Below, piece by piece: positions 34,112 to 44,110 of a stretch of 44,110 nucleotides of DNA; the first letter of the stretch is position 1; each line of letters starts with the position of its first letter. Source of the stretch: Vulcanimicrobiota bacterium. Its GTDB lineage: Bacteria; Pseudomonadota; Gammaproteobacteria; Xanthomonadales; Rhodanobacteraceae. The position numbers and the translations under genes are program-made. The DNA lies in assembly GCA_903970555.1 (NCBI GenBank), contig CAJCJD010000206.1, positions 1-44,110 on the forward strand. The letters run 5' to 3'. The notes below the pieces were generated by a model. The model did no database searches. It was given only the letters and a program-made list of their open reading frames with translations, and had not been told where the DNA came from.

Positions 34112-34765
34112 ATGAATGCCGCCTCATCTCCTAACCTGCTCCCGCAGCCGCTGCGCAAGTTGGCCGGCCGTGCGCTGGAAACCGCGCTCAATCACGCGCT
34201 TTCGCTCGATCCGGACACCCATAACCGGCTCGCCACGCTCGATGGCCGCAGCGTGCAGTTGCATCTGCGCGGAGTCGATCTTGCGCTGGCGATCACGGTG
34301 GAAGGCAGCCGGCTGAAAGTCGGACCCGCACCGGAAACCAGCGACCTGCGTGTGGCCGCCACGCCAGGCAGCCTGCTGTCGATGCTGTTCCGTCGCCACG
34401 GCGACGAAAGCATGGCGCCAGGCAAAGTGGATATTGCCGGTGATGCGGAACTCGCGCGCCGACTGGAAAAACTCGCCAGCGGCTTCGCACCGGATTTCGA
34501 AGAAGCCTTCACGCGCACCTTCGGCGATGTGCTCGGCGTACCGCTGGCAAACGCCGTGCGCGACGGGTTGGCACACGCGCGCGACACCGCCTCGCATCTC
34601 AGCCAGGACGGCGCGGCATGGTTGCGCGACGAAACACGCATCGCACCGGCCCCGGGCGAAGTCGAAACCTTTCTTGACGAGGTCGACGCGTTGCGCGAGC
34701 GCGCCGAACGTCTGGACGCACGACTGGCACGTCTGGAGCGCGCGCGCCGAGGAACAAACTCATGA
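34112..34765 (+). CDS. ubiJ: Ubiquinone biosynthesis accessory factor UbiJ
   Basis: 217 residues. An SCP2-type lipid-binding domain (about 15-110, with [23 protein letters not shown]) is followed by a charged helical tail predicted to form a coiled coil (about 185-212). UbiJ binds ubiquinone intermediates in the cytosolic Ubi complex. The stop overlaps the start of ubiB (ATGA), the conserved gene pair. Confidence 0.92.
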   Translation: MNAASSPNLLPQPLRKLAGRALETALNHALSLDPDTHNRLATLDGRSVQLHLRGVDLALAITVEGSRLKVGPAPETSDLRVAATPGSLLSMLFRRHGDESMAPGKVDIAGDAELARRLEKLASGFAPDFEEAFTRTFGDVLGVPLANAVRDGLAHARDTASHLSQDGAAWLRDETRIAPAPGEVETFLDEVDALRERAERLDARLARLERARRGTNS

Positions 34766-36408
34766 CGCCGCTGAAAGCGGTGCCCGGTCTATTGCGCGTC
34801 GCGGTGGTGCTGCTGCGCTATCGACTCGACGAACTGGTCGATGCGACGCACCTGTTCCGTCCGCTGAAACTTGTGCGCCCGCTACTGGGTCGCCCGATTG
34901 TGGATGTGCGCCCGCTATCACGCGGTGCACGCATCCGGCTGGCCTTGAACGAGCTAGGCCCGATCTTCGTCAAGGCAGGCCAGGTACTTTCGACGCGACG
35001 CGATCTGGTGCCGGGCGATATCGCCGACGAACTGGCACTTCTGCAAGACCAGGTGCCGCCGTTCCCGGGCGAGGAAGCGCGCATCGTCATCGAGCGCGAA
35101 CTCAAGGCGCCTATCGGCGAGTTGTACGCCAGCTTCGACACGATACCGCTGGCTTCCGCATCCATCGCGCAGGTCCATCCGGCCACCATGAAAGACGGCC
35201 GCTCGGTGGTCGTGAAAGTGCTGCGGCCGCGTATCGAGGAGCGCATTGCGCGCGACGTGCGCTTGCTGCATTCGCTTGGCGAACTTGCGCAGCGCTGGCA
35301 CCCCAATTCCGACAAGATCCGTCCGCTAGATGTAGTAGCGGAAGTCGAGAAGATGCTGAGCAACGAACTCGACCTGCAGCGCGAAGGCGCAAGCGCCAGC
35401 CTGCTGCGCCGCAATTTCGCCAGCGGCACGGACATGTACGTACCGGACGTGTATTGGGAACTCACCAGTGCTCGCGTCCTGACGCTGGAGCGCGTCACGG
35501 GCGTGAGTTGCGACGATATCGCCGCGATCGACGCTGCCGGCATCGACCGCAAGGTGCTGGCCGCCAAGGGTGTGCGCCTGTTCTACGAACAGGTGTTCCG
35601 CGACAACTTTTTCCACGCTGATGCGCATCCCGGCAATATCTGGGTCGATCCCACGCGCGTTACCGAGCCGCGTTTCATCGCGCTGGATTTCGGCATCATG
35701 GGTTCGCTGCCGGAAGCCGATCAATATTGGCTGGCGCAGAATTTCATCGCGCTGTTCGAACGCGATTACGCGCGCATCGCCAAGTTGCATGTGGATGCTG
35801 GCTGGATGCCTGCCAACGTCAGGCTGGATGAACTGGAAGCGGCCGTGCGCACGGTATGTGAGCCATATTTCACCCGCCCGCTGTCGCAAATCTCGATCGC
35901 GGAGTTGGTGGTGAAGCTGTTCCAGACCGCGCGCCGATTCGAGCTCACATTGCAGCCCCAGCTGATTCTGCTGCAAAAGACCCTGCTCAATATCGAAGGT
36001 GTGGGTCGCCTGCTCGATCCGGATATCGACATCTGGGCGGTGGCACACCCCGTGCTCAAGCGCATCCTGCGCGAGCGTTACAGCCCGCTGCACACCCTGC
36101 GCGAAATCCGCAAACGCGTGCCGGAATGGTTCCACAATGCTCCGCAGTTGCCGGAAATGGTGCGTAACGCGTTGCGGCAGGTTGCCGTGGGCGAACAACG
36201 CATGGTGGCCGATTTGGAACTCCTCAGCCACCAACGCAACCTCGCACGCCGCGTGGTGGGGATGATTGGCGGCAGCGTGCTTGGTTCCACGCTGATCGTC
36301 AGCGCCACGTTGCTATGGACCCTCGCGCCACAGCATGGCTTGTGGCCACCCCTGTGCGTGGGTGCTAGCGGCTTGCTGGCCTTTGCTTTTGGCTGGATGC
36401 GCCGTTAA
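34762..36408 (+). CDS. ubiB: UbiB, ABC1/COQ8-family atypical kinase for ubiquinone synthesis
   Basis: 548 residues. The family signature KAGQ (71-74) is in [16 protein letters not shown]; the atypical kinase core follows ([46 protein letters not shown]). Two C-terminal membrane helices (about 490-515 and 525-545) anchor it. It supports ubiquinone synthesis, perhaps by moving lipid intermediates. It overlaps ubiJ by 4 bp. Confidence 0.97.
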   Translation: MTPLKAVPGLLRVAVVLLRYRLDELVDATHLFRPLKLVRPLLGRPIVDVRPLSRGARIRLALNELGPIFVKAGQVLSTRRDLVPGDIADELALLQDQVPPFPGEEARIVIERELKAPIGELYASFDTIPLASASIAQVHPATMKDGRSVVVKVLRPRIEERIARDVRLLHSLGELAQRWHPNSDKIRPLDVVAEVEKMLSNELDLQREGASASLLRRNFASGTDMYVPDVYWELTSARVLTLERVTGVSCDDIAAIDAAGIDRKVLAAKGVRLFYEQVFRDNFFHADAHPGNIWVDPTRVTEPRFIALDFGIMGSLPEADQYWLAQNFIALFERDYARIAKLHVDAGWMPANVRLDELEAAVRTVCEPYFTRPLSQISIAELVVKLFQTARRFELTLQPQLILLQKTLLNIEGVGRLLDPDIDIWAVAHPVLKRILRERYSPLHTLREIRKRVPEWFHNAPQLPEMVRNALRQVAVGEQRMVADLELLSHQRNLARRVVGMIGGSVLGSTLIVSATLLWTLAPQHGLWPPLCVGASGLLAFAFGWMRR

Positions 36409-36476
36409 TCGCGATCTTATTGCTTCCCCCCTCTGCAAGCAGGGGGAGAGGATCACTCACGCTTCGGCAGCAGAAC

Positions 36477-37178
36477 ATGCTCGACATTCTTTATCAGGAC
36501 GACGCGCTGATCGCGGTGAACAAGCCCGCGGGGCTGGCCGTGCATCGTTCGAAAATGGTCGGCAACGCCGAAACGTTTCTGATCGACGTGCTGCGCGAAC
36601 AAGTCGGCGGCACGGTGTATCTGGCGCATCGATTGGATCGCGCCACCAGCGGCGTGCTGTTGATTGCTCGTTCCAGCGAAGTGGCGGCAGCGCTGGGCGA
36701 GCAGTTCATGGGCCGTGATGTGCACAAGCAGTATCTGGCTGTCGTGCGTGGTTGGCCGGAGCCCGAGCAGGGCATTATCGATTACCCGTTGCCCGGCGCC
36801 CGCGACAATGGCCCGCGCCGGGAAGCACGCACCGATTATCAGCGACTGGCCACCGTTGAAGTGCCCATTGCGCTCGGACGCTATCCGCAACAACGTTACG
36901 CTCTGGTTTTGGCCGAGCCGGAAACAGGTCGCTTCCGCCAGATACGCAAGCATCTGGCGCATATCCATCACCCGGTAATCGGCGACTGCCAGCACGGGCG
37001 CAGCGATCACAATCGGCTCTATAAGCAGTATTTCAGTTGCCATCGCATGTTGCTGCATGCCTGGCGCCTGCGTTTTCGCCACCCCGTCAGCAACCAGCCG
37101 ATGGAACTGCAGGCGCCCCTCGACGAGGCGTACCTGGGATTGCTGGCGCGCTTCGGCTGGAGCCTGCCGACCAGCTAA
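36477..37178 (+). CDS. truC: tRNA pseudouridine(65) synthase
   Basis: 233 residues from ATG 36477, preferred over a TTG upstream because family proteins start MLxILYQDD. Catalytic Asp54 is in HRLDRATSGVLL, with VNKPAGLAVHRS before it and the RluA-family RQIRKHLAHIHHPVIGD later. The closest remembered relative is E. coli TruC, which modifies U65 of tRNA-Ile and tRNA-Asp. Confidence 0.93.
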   Translation: MLDILYQDDALIAVNKPAGLAVHRSKMVGNAETFLIDVLREQVGGTVYLAHRLDRATSGVLLIARSSEVAAALGEQFMGRDVHKQYLAVVRGWPEPEQGIIDYPLPGARDNGPRREARTDYQRLATVEVPIALGRYPQQRYALVLAEPETGRFRQIRKHLAHIHHPVIGDCQHGRSDHNRLYKQYFSCHRMLLHAWRLRFRHPVSNQPMELQAPLDEAYLGLLARFGWSLPTS

Positions 37179-37188
37179 ACTGGGCGGC

Positions 37189-37611
37189 ATGTTGCCTGTA
37201 AGCCGATCCATCGTCCTGCCGGAATCCGAGCTGGTCGTGCGCTTTTTGCGCGCGGACGGGCCCGGCGGCCAGCATGTAAACCGCACCGAAAGCGCCGTCG
37301 AACTGCGCTTTGATGTGCTGCATTCGCCGTCGCTGCCCGACGATGTACGGGCTCGGCTGCTGGCGCGTAGCGATCGGCGTCTTACCGACGAAGGCGTGCT
37401 GGTGATCCAGGCTCGGCGCTTTCGCGATCAGGGCCGCAATCGCGAAGATGCGCGCGAACGCCTGGTGGAAATCGTGCGCGGCGTACTTGTCGCGCCCAAG
37501 AAGCGTATTGCCACCAAACCTACGCGCGCTTCCAAGCAACGCCGCCTGGAGGGCAAGCAGCAGCGGGCGAAAATCAAACAAAACCGATCGCGTTCCTGGA
37601 GCCCCGAGTGA
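37189..37611 (+). CDS. arfB: Peptidyl-tRNA hydrolase ArfB (ribosome rescue)
   Basis: 140 residues. The GGQ catalytic motif (26-28) is in DGPGGQHVNRTESAVELRF, and the C-terminal tail is basic (KKRIATKPTRASKQRRLEGKQQRAKIKQ), which enters the empty mRNA channel of stalled ribosomes. It releases peptides on non-stop mRNA. Begins 10 bp after truC and overlaps the next gene by 4 bp. Confidence 0.96.
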   Translation: MLPVSRSIVLPESELVVRFLRADGPGGQHVNRTESAVELRFDVLHSPSLPDDVRARLLARSDRRLTDEGVLVIQARRFRDQGRNREDARERLVEIVRGVLVAPKKRIATKPTRASKQRRLEGKQQRAKIKQNRSRSWSPE

Positions 37612-38201
37612 GTGAGCCCATTTTGCCGCCGGTTCCGGCGCAAGCGCCCAGGATCAACAGCCGATTCTGGCCCTGGCTGATGCGAACCTTGCTGCGCTTC
37701 TCCGGCTGGCGCTTGCAGGGACAGCTACCCAACTTGCCGAAGGTGATCATCATCGGCGCACCGCATTCATCCTACTGGGATGGTGTGTGGGGCTTGATGA
37801 TGAAGATCGGGTTAGGCATCAACATCAACATCATGATCAAACGCGAAGTGTTGGATGGCCCGCTTGGCATCATCCTGCGCCCGATCGGATTGATTCCCAT
37901 CAATCGAAGCGCGGCGTTGAACGTGGTGGATCAGATGGTGCAGCGCTTCGGCGAATACGAGCAGATGTGGCTCGGTATTACGCCCGAAGGCACGCGCAAG
38001 CGCGTAACGCAGTGGAAATCGGGTTTCCTGCGCATTGCGCGCGATGCGAAGGTGCCGATCCAGACGCTGTTTATCGATTATCCGACCAAGACATTCACGC
38101 TCGGTCCGCTGGTGCATGCGAGCGACGATCCAGACGCCGACATGAGCACCATTCGCGCGCTGTTTCGACCCTATCGCGGCAAGCATCGCAACACCGAATA
38201 A
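37608..38201 (+). CDS. Lysophospholipid acyltransferase family protein
   Basis: 197 residues from a GTG that overlaps the arfB stop (GTGA). The acyltransferase motifs are HSSYWD (53-58, the HX4D box) and TPEGTR (125-130), with GLIPINRS between them. A hydrophobic N-terminus suggests membrane association. It would acylate a lysophospholipid or similar acceptor. Shorter than PlsC, so acceptor unknown. Confidence 0.85.
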   Translation: MSEPILPPVPAQAPRINSRFWPWLMRTLLRFSGWRLQGQLPNLPKVIIIGAPHSSYWDGVWGLMMKIGLGININIMIKREVLDGPLGIILRPIGLIPINRSAALNVVDQMVQRFGEYEQMWLGITPEGTRKRVTQWKSGFLRIARDAKVPIQTLFIDYPTKTFTLGPLVHASDDPDADMSTIRALFRPYRGKHRNTE

Positions 38202-38225
38202 CACCATCGATTCGTCGGAGCATTC

Positions 38226-38861
38226 ATGGGCTCGTTAGGCATCCAGCATTACGACGCGTTCCTGCTTGCGTGCATCGCGCTCAATCTGACGCCCGGGCTC
38301 GATACGTTTTACATCCTCACTCGCAGCGGCCGCGAAGGGCATGCAGTGGGGCTTGCTGCAGCACTCGGCATCAATGCCGGCTGCCTGGTGCATACCGCAG
38401 CCGCAGTGCTCGGTATTTCCGCGATTCTGATGACCTCAGCCATCGCTTTTAGCGTGCTGAAATATCTCGGCGCCGCGTATCTGGTGTGGATCGGCCTGCG
38501 CATGCTGTTTTCGCGCACCGCCGAGCGGCAACCGACGGTGACGCGTGGGCTCGGTCTGGCCGCCGCGTTCCGGCAGGGCATGCTGACTAACGTACTCAAT
38601 CCCAAGGTCGCACTGTTTTATCTGGCGTTCCTGCCGCAGTTCGTGTCGATGCATGCGGCGCATCCGCAACTTGGCTTGATGCTGCTGGGTCTGAGTTTTA
38701 TCGGCACCGGCATGACTTGGTCGACAGTGCTGGCGTTACTAGGCGGCCGCATCCATCGTCTGCTGCTGGCCAAGCCGCAACTGGGCCAGTGGATGGATCG
38801 CCTTTGCGGCACGGTGTTGCTGGGCTTCGGTGTGAAACTCGCGTTGCAGCAGCGCACCTGA
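38226..38861 (+). CDS. LysE/RhtB-family amino-acid exporter
   Basis: 211 residues with about six membrane helices. Typical motifs: NLTPGLDTFYILTRSGREGHAVGLAAALGI near the start and GMLTNVLNPKVALFYLAFLPQFV in the middle. It exports an amino acid, perhaps homoserine, threonine or leucine types; substrate not determinable. It follows the acyltransferase gene by 24 bp, convergent with the LysR gene. Confidence 0.92.
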   Translation: MGSLGIQHYDAFLLACIALNLTPGLDTFYILTRSGREGHAVGLAAALGINAGCLVHTAAAVLGISAILMTSAIAFSVLKYLGAAYLVWIGLRMLFSRTAERQPTVTRGLGLAAAFRQGMLTNVLNPKVALFYLAFLPQFVSMHAAHPQLGLMLLGLSFIGTGMTWSTVLALLGGRIHRLLLAKPQLGQWMDRLCGTVLLGFGVKLALQQRT

Positions 38862-38867
38862 TCGCGA

Positions 38868-39881
38868 TCAGCGTTCGGAATGACCCGACTCATCGTAGTC
38901 GCGATGTGTCAGCAGCCCGGGGCGAATCAGGTCGATAAACGCGCGCGCTTCCGGGCTGAGAAACTTGCCCTTGCGCATCACCACGCCGTAACTGCGCTGC
39001 GGAAAATACTGACGCATGTTGCGCACGGCCAGTCGATTGCGATCCGCATCGGTAATACAGATGCCGGTCACGATGGAAATGCCCAGGCCCATCGCCACGT
39101 ATTCCTTGATCACCTCCCAACCACCCACTTCGATCGCCACGTGATACGGCACCTGACGTTGCTGGAAGACCAGATCGACCATCCGATAGGTCGACAGTCG
39201 CTGCGGCGGCAGGATCAGGCCGAAAGGCGAGAGATCTTGCAGTGCCACGCTTTCCTTGCGCGCCAGCGGGTGATCCAACGGCATGATCAGCATTGGATCG
39301 TAGTGATAGACCGGGGCCCAGGCGATATCGTTGGGCACATCGAGCATGGAACCCACGGCGAAGTCGGCTTCATCGGCGCGCAACAGCGCCATGCCGTCCT
39401 TGCCAGTGACGTTGGCCAGCTGCAGTTGCACGGTGGGAAAGCGCTCCCGGTAACGTTTCACCAGCTCGGGTAACAGGTACTGGATGGTTGAGCTGCCGGC
39501 CGCCACGGTGAGTCGACCGGCCTGCAGGCCTTTGATCTTGGTCTGGAAGTCGCGGTCGAGGTTTTCCCAGCCATCGACCAAGGGACGCGCCAGCTCGTAC
39601 AAGGCCTCGCCCGCATCCGTAAGGTTGATACGACGACGGCTGCGATGCAGCAGATCCACCCCGAGCTCGCGCTCCAGCGCTTGCAACTGCAGGCTGATCG
39701 ACGGCTGCGACAGATACAGGGATTCGGCGGCGCGGCTGAGCGTGCCGAGCTTTACCGTAGCGACGAACGCTCGCATCTGCTTCAGCCGGTTGCCCTTGTA
39801 GTAATAGCGGGCAGCCTCGCCGGCCGGTGAAGCCTCTTTTTTGGCGCGTTTTGAGGGCGCTGCGGGGGCCTTTTTTGTCAT
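38868..39881 (-). CDS. CysB-like LysR-family regulator
   Basis: 337 residues. An N-terminal Lys/Ala-rich extension (about 1-28) precedes the winged helix-turn-helix (QMRAFVATVKLGTLSRAAESLYLSQPSISLQLQALERELG). The sensor domain follows. It is divergent from aceB with 149 bp between, so it is the likely regulator of the glyoxylate shunt genes. E. coli uses IclR for this task. Effector unknown. Confidence 0.92.
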   Translation of the reverse strand: MTKKAPAAPSKRAKKEASPAGEAARYYYKGNRLKQMRAFVATVKLGTLSRAAESLYLSQPSISLQLQALERELGVDLLHRSRRRINLTDAGEALYELARPLVDGWENLDRDFQTKIKGLQAGRLTVAAGSSTIQYLLPELVKRYRERFPTVQLQLANVTGKDGMALLRADEADFAVGSMLDVPNDIAWAPVYHYDPMLIMPLDHPLARKESVALQDLSPFGLILPPQRLSTYRMVDLVFQQRQVPYHVAIEVGGWEVIKEYVAMGLGISIVTGICITDADRNRLAVRNMRQYFPQRSYGVVMRKGKFLSPEARAFIDLIRPGLLTHRDYDESGHSER

Positions 39882-39920
39882 ATTCGGTTTCCGGACAGGT
39901 TCCCTATGACAGTTAGCTCA

Positions 39921-39946
39921 ATACGTTAGCGTATGTATTAACATAT
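39921..39946. promoter_or_regulatory. Candidate LysR binding sites between lysR and aceB
   Basis: ATACG-TTAG-CGTAT (39921-39934) and TATGT-ATTA-ACATA (39932-39945) overlap in an AT-rich 149 bp divergent interval. The ATAC-N6-GTAT form is near the usual LysR motif. No clear -35/-10 pair could be fixed. Confidence 0.5.
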
Positions 39947-40030
39947 ACAATATCAAAAATTGAAATATTTGTTTTGTCAAATTGCTGATGGATCACTAGC
40001 TTCACTGCCGTACCCACGGTGGAGAAGCAC

Positions 40031-41626
40031 ATGGCAGTACCCAGCGAAAAATTCGTCAGCCAGCCAGCCCAGATCCATGCGGCTACTACTGGCTATGAGG
40101 ACATCCTGACCCCGGATGCCCTCGCCTTCCTGGCCCGACTGCATCGGCTGGTGGAACCGCGTCGCCAGCAGCTTCTGCAGGCCCGACGCCAGCGCCAGGC
40201 CCGTTACGACGCCGGCGTACTGCCGGATTTCCGGGTGGATACCAAGGCGATCCGCGAATCCGACTGGACGGTGGCGCCGATCCCGGCGGCCCTGCAGGAC
40301 CGCCGCGTGGAGATCACCGGCCCAGTCGAGCGAAAGATGATCATCAACGCGCTGAACTCCGGCGCGAAGGTGTTCATGGCCGACTTCGAGGACTCGTCCG
40401 CACCGAGCTTCGCCAATCAGCTCGACGGCCAGATCAACCTGCGCGACGCCGTGAACGGCACGCTGACGTTCCGCTCGCCCGAGGGCAAGGACTACCGCAT
40501 CGGCGCCAACCCCGCCGTGCTCGTCATACGCCCGCGCGGCTGGCACCTACCGGAACGCCACGTGACAGTGGATGGCGAGACGATGGCGGGTGCGTTGGTC
40601 GACTTCGGTCTGTTCGCTTTCCATAACGCCCGCGCGCTGCATGCCCGCGATCTTGGCCCGTATTTCTATCTGCCCAAACTGGAGGCGATGGAAGAAGCCG
40701 CGCTGTGGAACGAGGCGATGGCGATGGCCGAAGACGAACTCGACCTGCCGATCGGCACGATGAAGGCCACAGTGCTGATCGAAACGCTGCCAGCCGTGTT
40801 CCAGATGCACGAGATCCTGCACGCGCTGCGCGGCCGTGCCGTCGGCCTCAACTGCGGTCGCTGGGATTACATCTTTTCCTACCTCAAGACACTTCGCCGC
40901 CATCGCGATCGCCTGCTGCCCGAACGCGGACAGGTGGTGATGACGGTGCCGTTCCTGAAGGCGTACTCGGAACTGCTGATCCAGACCTGCCACCGCCGCA
41001 GCGCGTTCGCGATGGGCGGCATGGCGGCGCAGATTCCGATCAAGGGCGACGAAGACGCCAACGAAAAAGCGATGGCGAAAGTACGCGCCGACAAGTTGCG
41101 CGAAGTGCAGGCCGGTCACGATGGCACTTGGGTGGCGCATCCCGCACTGGTTTCCGTGGCGAAGGACATCTTCGATCGTCACATGCCGTCGCCGAATCAG
41201 CTGCACGTCAAGCGCGAAGACGTGGACGTCGGTCGCGATGCATTGATCTCGCCGTGCGGCGGAACCATCAGCCGCGCCGGCTTCGACAACAATGTGGAAG
41301 TGGCGCTGCGTTACACCGCCGCGTGGCTGGAAGGCTTGGGTTGCGTACCGATCCATCACCTGATGGAAGACGCTGCAACTGCAGAGATCGCACGTGCACA
41401 GCTGTGGCAATGGGTGCATCACGGCAGCCTGGAATTTCCAGATCACGCGCCGATCGACTTCGCACTGTTCGATCACGCGCTAGCCACGCACACGCATCGG
41501 CTGCGCGAAAGCAACTTGCCTGGCGCCAGCCGCGCCGACGATGCAGCGCACCTACTGGCCACGCTGACGCATGCCGATCAACTCGGCGACTTTCTCACCT
41601 TGCCCGCCTACGAAAAGCTCGCCTGA
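40031..41626 (+). CDS. aceB: Malate synthase A
   Basis: 531 residues from ATG 40031, GGAG seven bases upstream; a GTG four codons earlier is less likely. It joins glyoxylate and acetyl-CoA to malate. Family segments: [72 protein letters not shown] and [20 protein letters not shown]. It lies 35 bp before aceA in one operon. No aceK gene follows. Confidence 0.97.
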   Translation: MAVPSEKFVSQPAQIHAATTGYEDILTPDALAFLARLHRLVEPRRQQLLQARRQRQARYDAGVLPDFRVDTKAIRESDWTVAPIPAALQDRRVEITGPVERKMIINALNSGAKVFMADFEDSSAPSFANQLDGQINLRDAVNGTLTFRSPEGKDYRIGANPAVLVIRPRGWHLPERHVTVDGETMAGALVDFGLFAFHNARALHARDLGPYFYLPKLEAMEEAALWNEAMAMAEDELDLPIGTMKATVLIETLPAVFQMHEILHALRGRAVGLNCGRWDYIFSYLKTLRRHRDRLLPERGQVVMTVPFLKAYSELLIQTCHRRSAFAMGGMAAQIPIKGDEDANEKAMAKVRADKLREVQAGHDGTWVAHPALVSVAKDIFDRHMPSPNQLHVKREDVDVGRDALISPCGGTISRAGFDNNVEVALRYTAAWLEGLGCVPIHHLMEDAATAEIARAQLWQWVHHGSLEFPDHAPIDFALFDHALATHTHRLRESNLPGASRADDAAHLLATLTHADQLGDFLTLPAYEKLA

Positions 41627-41661
41627 TCGCGCGCACTCAAAGCATTCACGGAGCACATGAC

Positions 41662-42957
41662 ATGAAAAGCACACTGCCCACCGCTGAACAGATTTCGCTG
41701 GATTGGAAAAACAACCCTCGTTGGACTGGCGTCCAGCGCAACTACAGCGCCGACGATGTGGTTCGCTTGCGCGGCACGGTAGGCGTTGAACATTCGCTCG
41801 CTCGCCGCGGCGCGGAGCGTCTGTGGAAATCGCTGCACAAGGAAGACTTCGTCAATGCGCTTGGTGCGTTGACGGGCAACCAGGCTATGCAGCAGGTGAA
41901 GGCCGGTTTGCAGGCGATTTATCTCAGCGGATGGCAGGTAGCTGCCGACGCGAATGTCGCGGGTGAAATGTATCCCGACCAATCGCTGTATCCAGCCAAT
42001 TCGGTGCCGCTAGTGGTCAAGCGCATCAACAACACGCTGCTGCGCGCCGACCAGTTGCATCATGCCGAAGGCAAAGATGACACCGACTGGATGGTGCCGA
42101 TCGTGGCCGACGCCGAAGCCGGTTTCGGCGGTGTGCTCAATGCCTTCGAACTGATGAAGGCGATGATCGAAGCCGGTGCTGCCGGCGTGCATTTCGAAGA
42201 CCAGCTGGCTTCGGTGAAGAAGTGCGGCCACATGGGCGGCAAGGTGCTGGTGCCGACGCGCGAAGCGGTGGACAAGTTGAACGCCGCGCGTCTCGCCGCG
42301 GACGTACTCGGTGTGCCGACGTTGCTGGTTGCGCGCACCGATGCGGACGCAGCCGACTTGCTGACTTCGGATATCGACGATAACGATCGTCCGTTCACCA
42401 CGGGCGAACGCACCATGGAAGGTTTTTACCGCGTTCGCGCGGGTCTCGATCAAGCCATCAGCCGCGGCTTGGCGTATGCACCGTATGCCGATTTGGTCTG
42501 GTGCGAAACGAGCAAGCCGAACCTGGAAGAAGCGCGCAAGTTCGCCGAGGCCATCCACGCAAAATTCCCGGGCAAGTTGCTGGCATACAACTGCTCGCCG
42601 AGTTTCAACTGGAAGAAGAATCTGGACGACGCGACCATTGCAAAGTTCCAGAAGGAACTCGGCGCGATGGGCTACAAATTCCAGTTCATCACATTGGCCG
42701 GCTTCCACAGCCTCAACTATGGCATGTTCGATCTAGCGCACGGTTATGCGCGCCGTCAGATGAGCGCCTTCGTGGAACTGCAGGAAAAGGAATTTGCCGC
42801 TGCCGAGCGTGGCTTTACCGCCGTGAAACATCAGCGTGAAGTAGGCACGGGTTACTTCGATGCGGTGACGCAGGCGATCCAGCAGGGTCAGTCCTCCACC
42901 ACGGCGCTGAAGGGTTCAACCGAGGAAGCTCAGTTCCATCGCGCTTCGGCCGCCTGA
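41662..42957 (+). CDS. aceA: Isocitrate lyase
   Basis: 431 residues, near E. coli AceA (434). It splits isocitrate to glyoxylate and succinate. The active-site signature [13 protein letters not shown] is present, with [10 protein letters not shown] (metal site) and SPSFNWKK. It is downstream of aceB; a strong hairpin at 42977-43004 follows the stop. Confidence 0.98.
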   Translation: MKSTLPTAEQISLDWKNNPRWTGVQRNYSADDVVRLRGTVGVEHSLARRGAERLWKSLHKEDFVNALGALTGNQAMQQVKAGLQAIYLSGWQVAADANVAGEMYPDQSLYPANSVPLVVKRINNTLLRADQLHHAEGKDDTDWMVPIVADAEAGFGGVLNAFELMKAMIEAGAAGVHFEDQLASVKKCGHMGGKVLVPTREAVDKLNAARLAADVLGVPTLLVARTDADAADLLTSDIDDNDRPFTTGERTMEGFYRVRAGLDQAISRGLAYAPYADLVWCETSKPNLEEARKFAEAIHAKFPGKLLAYNCSPSFNWKKNLDDATIAKFQKELGAMGYKFQFITLAGFHSLNYGMFDLAHGYARRQMSAFVELQEKEFAAAERGFTAVKHQREVGTGYFDAVTQAIQQGQSSTTALKGSTEEAQFHRASAA

Positions 42958-42976
42958 GTTTGCGCGGCGTAGTCAA

Positions 42977-43004
42977 CGCCTCTCCCTGCTTTCAGGGGGA
43001 GGCG
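42977..43004. terminator. Bidirectional hairpin terminator between aceA and comM
   Basis: CGCCTCTCCCTG pairs with CAGGGGGAGGCG (one G-U wobble) over loop CTTT, between convergent genes. A similar but weaker CCCCCTC/GGGGGAG element lies before truC near 36425-36448. U tracts are poor. Confidence 0.6.
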
Positions 43005-43022
43005 TCGCGTCGATACGTGTTG

Positions 43023-44110
43023 CTAGTCGGACAATAGGGACAAGCGCCGATATTGCAGTGCTTCGGCCAGGTGCGCGCGATCAAGCGCGGCGGCGCCGTT
43101 GTCGAGATCGGCAATTGTGCGGGCCACGCGCAGGGTTCGATGATAGGCGCGTGCGGATAGTCCGAGACGCTCCAATGCCGCATCGAACCAACGCCGCTCA
43201 GCCGAACCGAGGGCGCAATCGCGTTCCAATTCGCGCGTGTTGATCTCTGCGTTCGATCGCCCGGCGCGCGCAAGTGCGTGCTGGCGCGCGCGGATGACAC
43301 GCGCACGCACCGTTGCCGAATCTTCGTCGTGTGCGCTGCGCGGCGTTCCAAGTTCGGCCAGCGGCACACCAGGTACTTCCACGCACAGGTCGATGCGATC
43401 GAGCAGCGGGCCGGAAATGCGCGACCGATAGCGCTGCACTTGATCGGGCGTGCAACGACAACGCTTGCGCGTGTCGCCTGCGTAGCCGCAGGGACAGGGG
43501 TTCATCGCCGCCACCAGCTGGAATTGTGCCGGGAAGCTCAGCTGACGCGCGGCACGCGAGATAAGGATGTGACCGGATTCCATCGGCTCGCGCAGCACTT
43601 CCAGCACGTGTCGACTGAATTCGGGGAATTCGTCGAGGAACAACACGCCGTTGTGAGCGAGCGAAATTTCCCCAGGCCTGGGTTGCGAACCGCCACCCAC
43701 CAAGGCGACTGCCGAAGCGGTGTGATGCGGTGCCCGGAAGGGACGACGCCGCCATTGCGCCGGATCGAGCGGTTGGCCGGCAACCGACATCACCGCACAA
43801 GTTTCCAGAGCTTCCGATTCGGTCATCGGCGGCAGGATGCCCGGCAGGCGCTCGGCAAGCATGGTCTTGCCCGTGCCGGGCGGGCCGATCATCAAGAGGT
43901 GATGCCCTCCCGCTGCGGTGATCTCCAGCGCGCGACGCGCCTGGTACTGACCGCGCACGTCGCGCATGTCCGGGCCGCAGGTGGGCAGGTCATAGAAGTC
44001 GGTAGCCGCGGCGGGGGAGCCGAGGGTGGCGTGGCCGCCCAGCCAGGCGCACACCTCGGCCAGGCTGTCGGCGAGCAGGACATCGGCTTCGCCGACGAGC
44101 GCCGCTTCCG
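43023..44110 (-). CDS. comM: YifB/ComM family Mg-chelatase-like AAA+ ATPase, N-terminus cut by window edge
   Basis: The frame runs from TAG at 43023-43025 to the window edge (362 codons seen). Before the first in-frame GTG at 44054 the reading continues as EAALVGEADVLLADSLAEV, so the gene starts outside. Walker A GPPGTGKT, the RAPHHTASAVALVGGG loop, NGVLFLDEFPEF and the Cys-rich NPCPCGYAGD-RCRC part are typical of ComM. It is a helicase aiding branch migration in natural transformation. Confidence 0.95.
   Translation of the reverse strand, partial: EAALVGEADVLLADSLAEVCAWLGGHATLGSPAAATDFYDLPTCGPDMRDVRGQYQARRALEITAAGGHHLLMIGPPGTGKTMLAERLPGILPPMTESEALETCAVMSVAGQPLDPAQWRRRPFRAPHHTASAVALVGGGSQPRPGEISLAHNGVLFLDEFPEFSRHVLEVLREPMESGHILISRAARQLSFPAQFQLVAAMNPCPCGYAGDTRKRCRCTPDQVQRYRSRISGPLLDRIDLCVEVPGVPLAELGTPRSAHDEDSATVRARVIRARQHALARAGRSNAEINTRELERDCALGSAERRWFDAALERLGLSARAYHRTLRVARTIADLDNGAAALDRAHLAEALQYRRLSLLSD

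Noticed and set aside
36425..36448. CCCCCTC...GGGGGAG stretch before truC as a terminator
   Set aside because: Stem is short with a two-base bulge and no U run; kept only as a remark in the aceA terminator entry.

Overview
The window looks like a chromosomal segment from a GC-rich gammaproteobacterium of the Xanthomonadales, most likely Rhodanobacteraceae (Dyella, Luteibacter or Rhodanobacter type). The reasons are an Oar-like TonB-dependent receptor paired with a LacI regulator, an aceB-aceA pair next to a CysB-like LysR gene, the ubiE and ubiJ-ubiB genes, and the codon usage. This placement is inferred from gene content, not from a search. No tRNA, rRNA, CRISPR array, insertion sequence or prophage was recognised.

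Layout. 1-1145: 5' part of a lipoprotein subtilisin-type protease, cut by the window edge. 1713-4802 (minus): a tightly overlapping four-gene cassette of exported proteins (DsrE-family protein, orphan solute-binding protein, cytochrome c4-like protein, TsdA-like dihaem cytochrome), probably periplasmic sulfur/thiosulfate chemistry. 4940-15652: mostly single genes: ubiE, a PagL-like lipid A deacylase, a glutathione transferase, an EamA exporter divergent from an Lrp/AsnC regulator, a DUF3300 lipoprotein, proline iminopeptidase, an LtaS-like membrane phosphotransferase and cpdB.

15778-19520: the threonine operon. A 49-codon leader peptide rich in Thr and Ile codons, not previously listed because it is short, precedes a monofunctional homoserine dehydrogenase, thrB and thrC. 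The leader RNA has a hairpin over the Shine-Dalgarno sequence of the first gene. The only strong intrinsic terminator of the operon lies inside the last codons of thrC.

19557-30959: a sugar-uptake locus: GH1 beta-glucosidase, ABC ATPase, two permeases, lipoprotein binding protein, GH144-like glucanase, TonB-dependent receptor and LacI regulator. Together they could bring a beta-glucan oligosaccharide across both membranes and degrade it; beta-1,2-glucan (sophorose series) is the best guess from the GH144-type enzyme. LacI-type palindromes sit upstream of lacI and between the GH1 and ATPase genes.

31391-33552: a YecD-like hydrolase divergent from a TetR regulator with two matching operators, a small DUF4156 lipoprotein and a small membrane protein. 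33593-38861: a plus-strand housekeeping run: trmL, ubiJ-ubiB, truC, arfB, an acyltransferase and a LysE-type exporter. 38868-42957: the glyoxylate shunt genes aceB and aceA divergent from a LysR regulator. 43023-44110: 3' part of comM, cut by the window edge.
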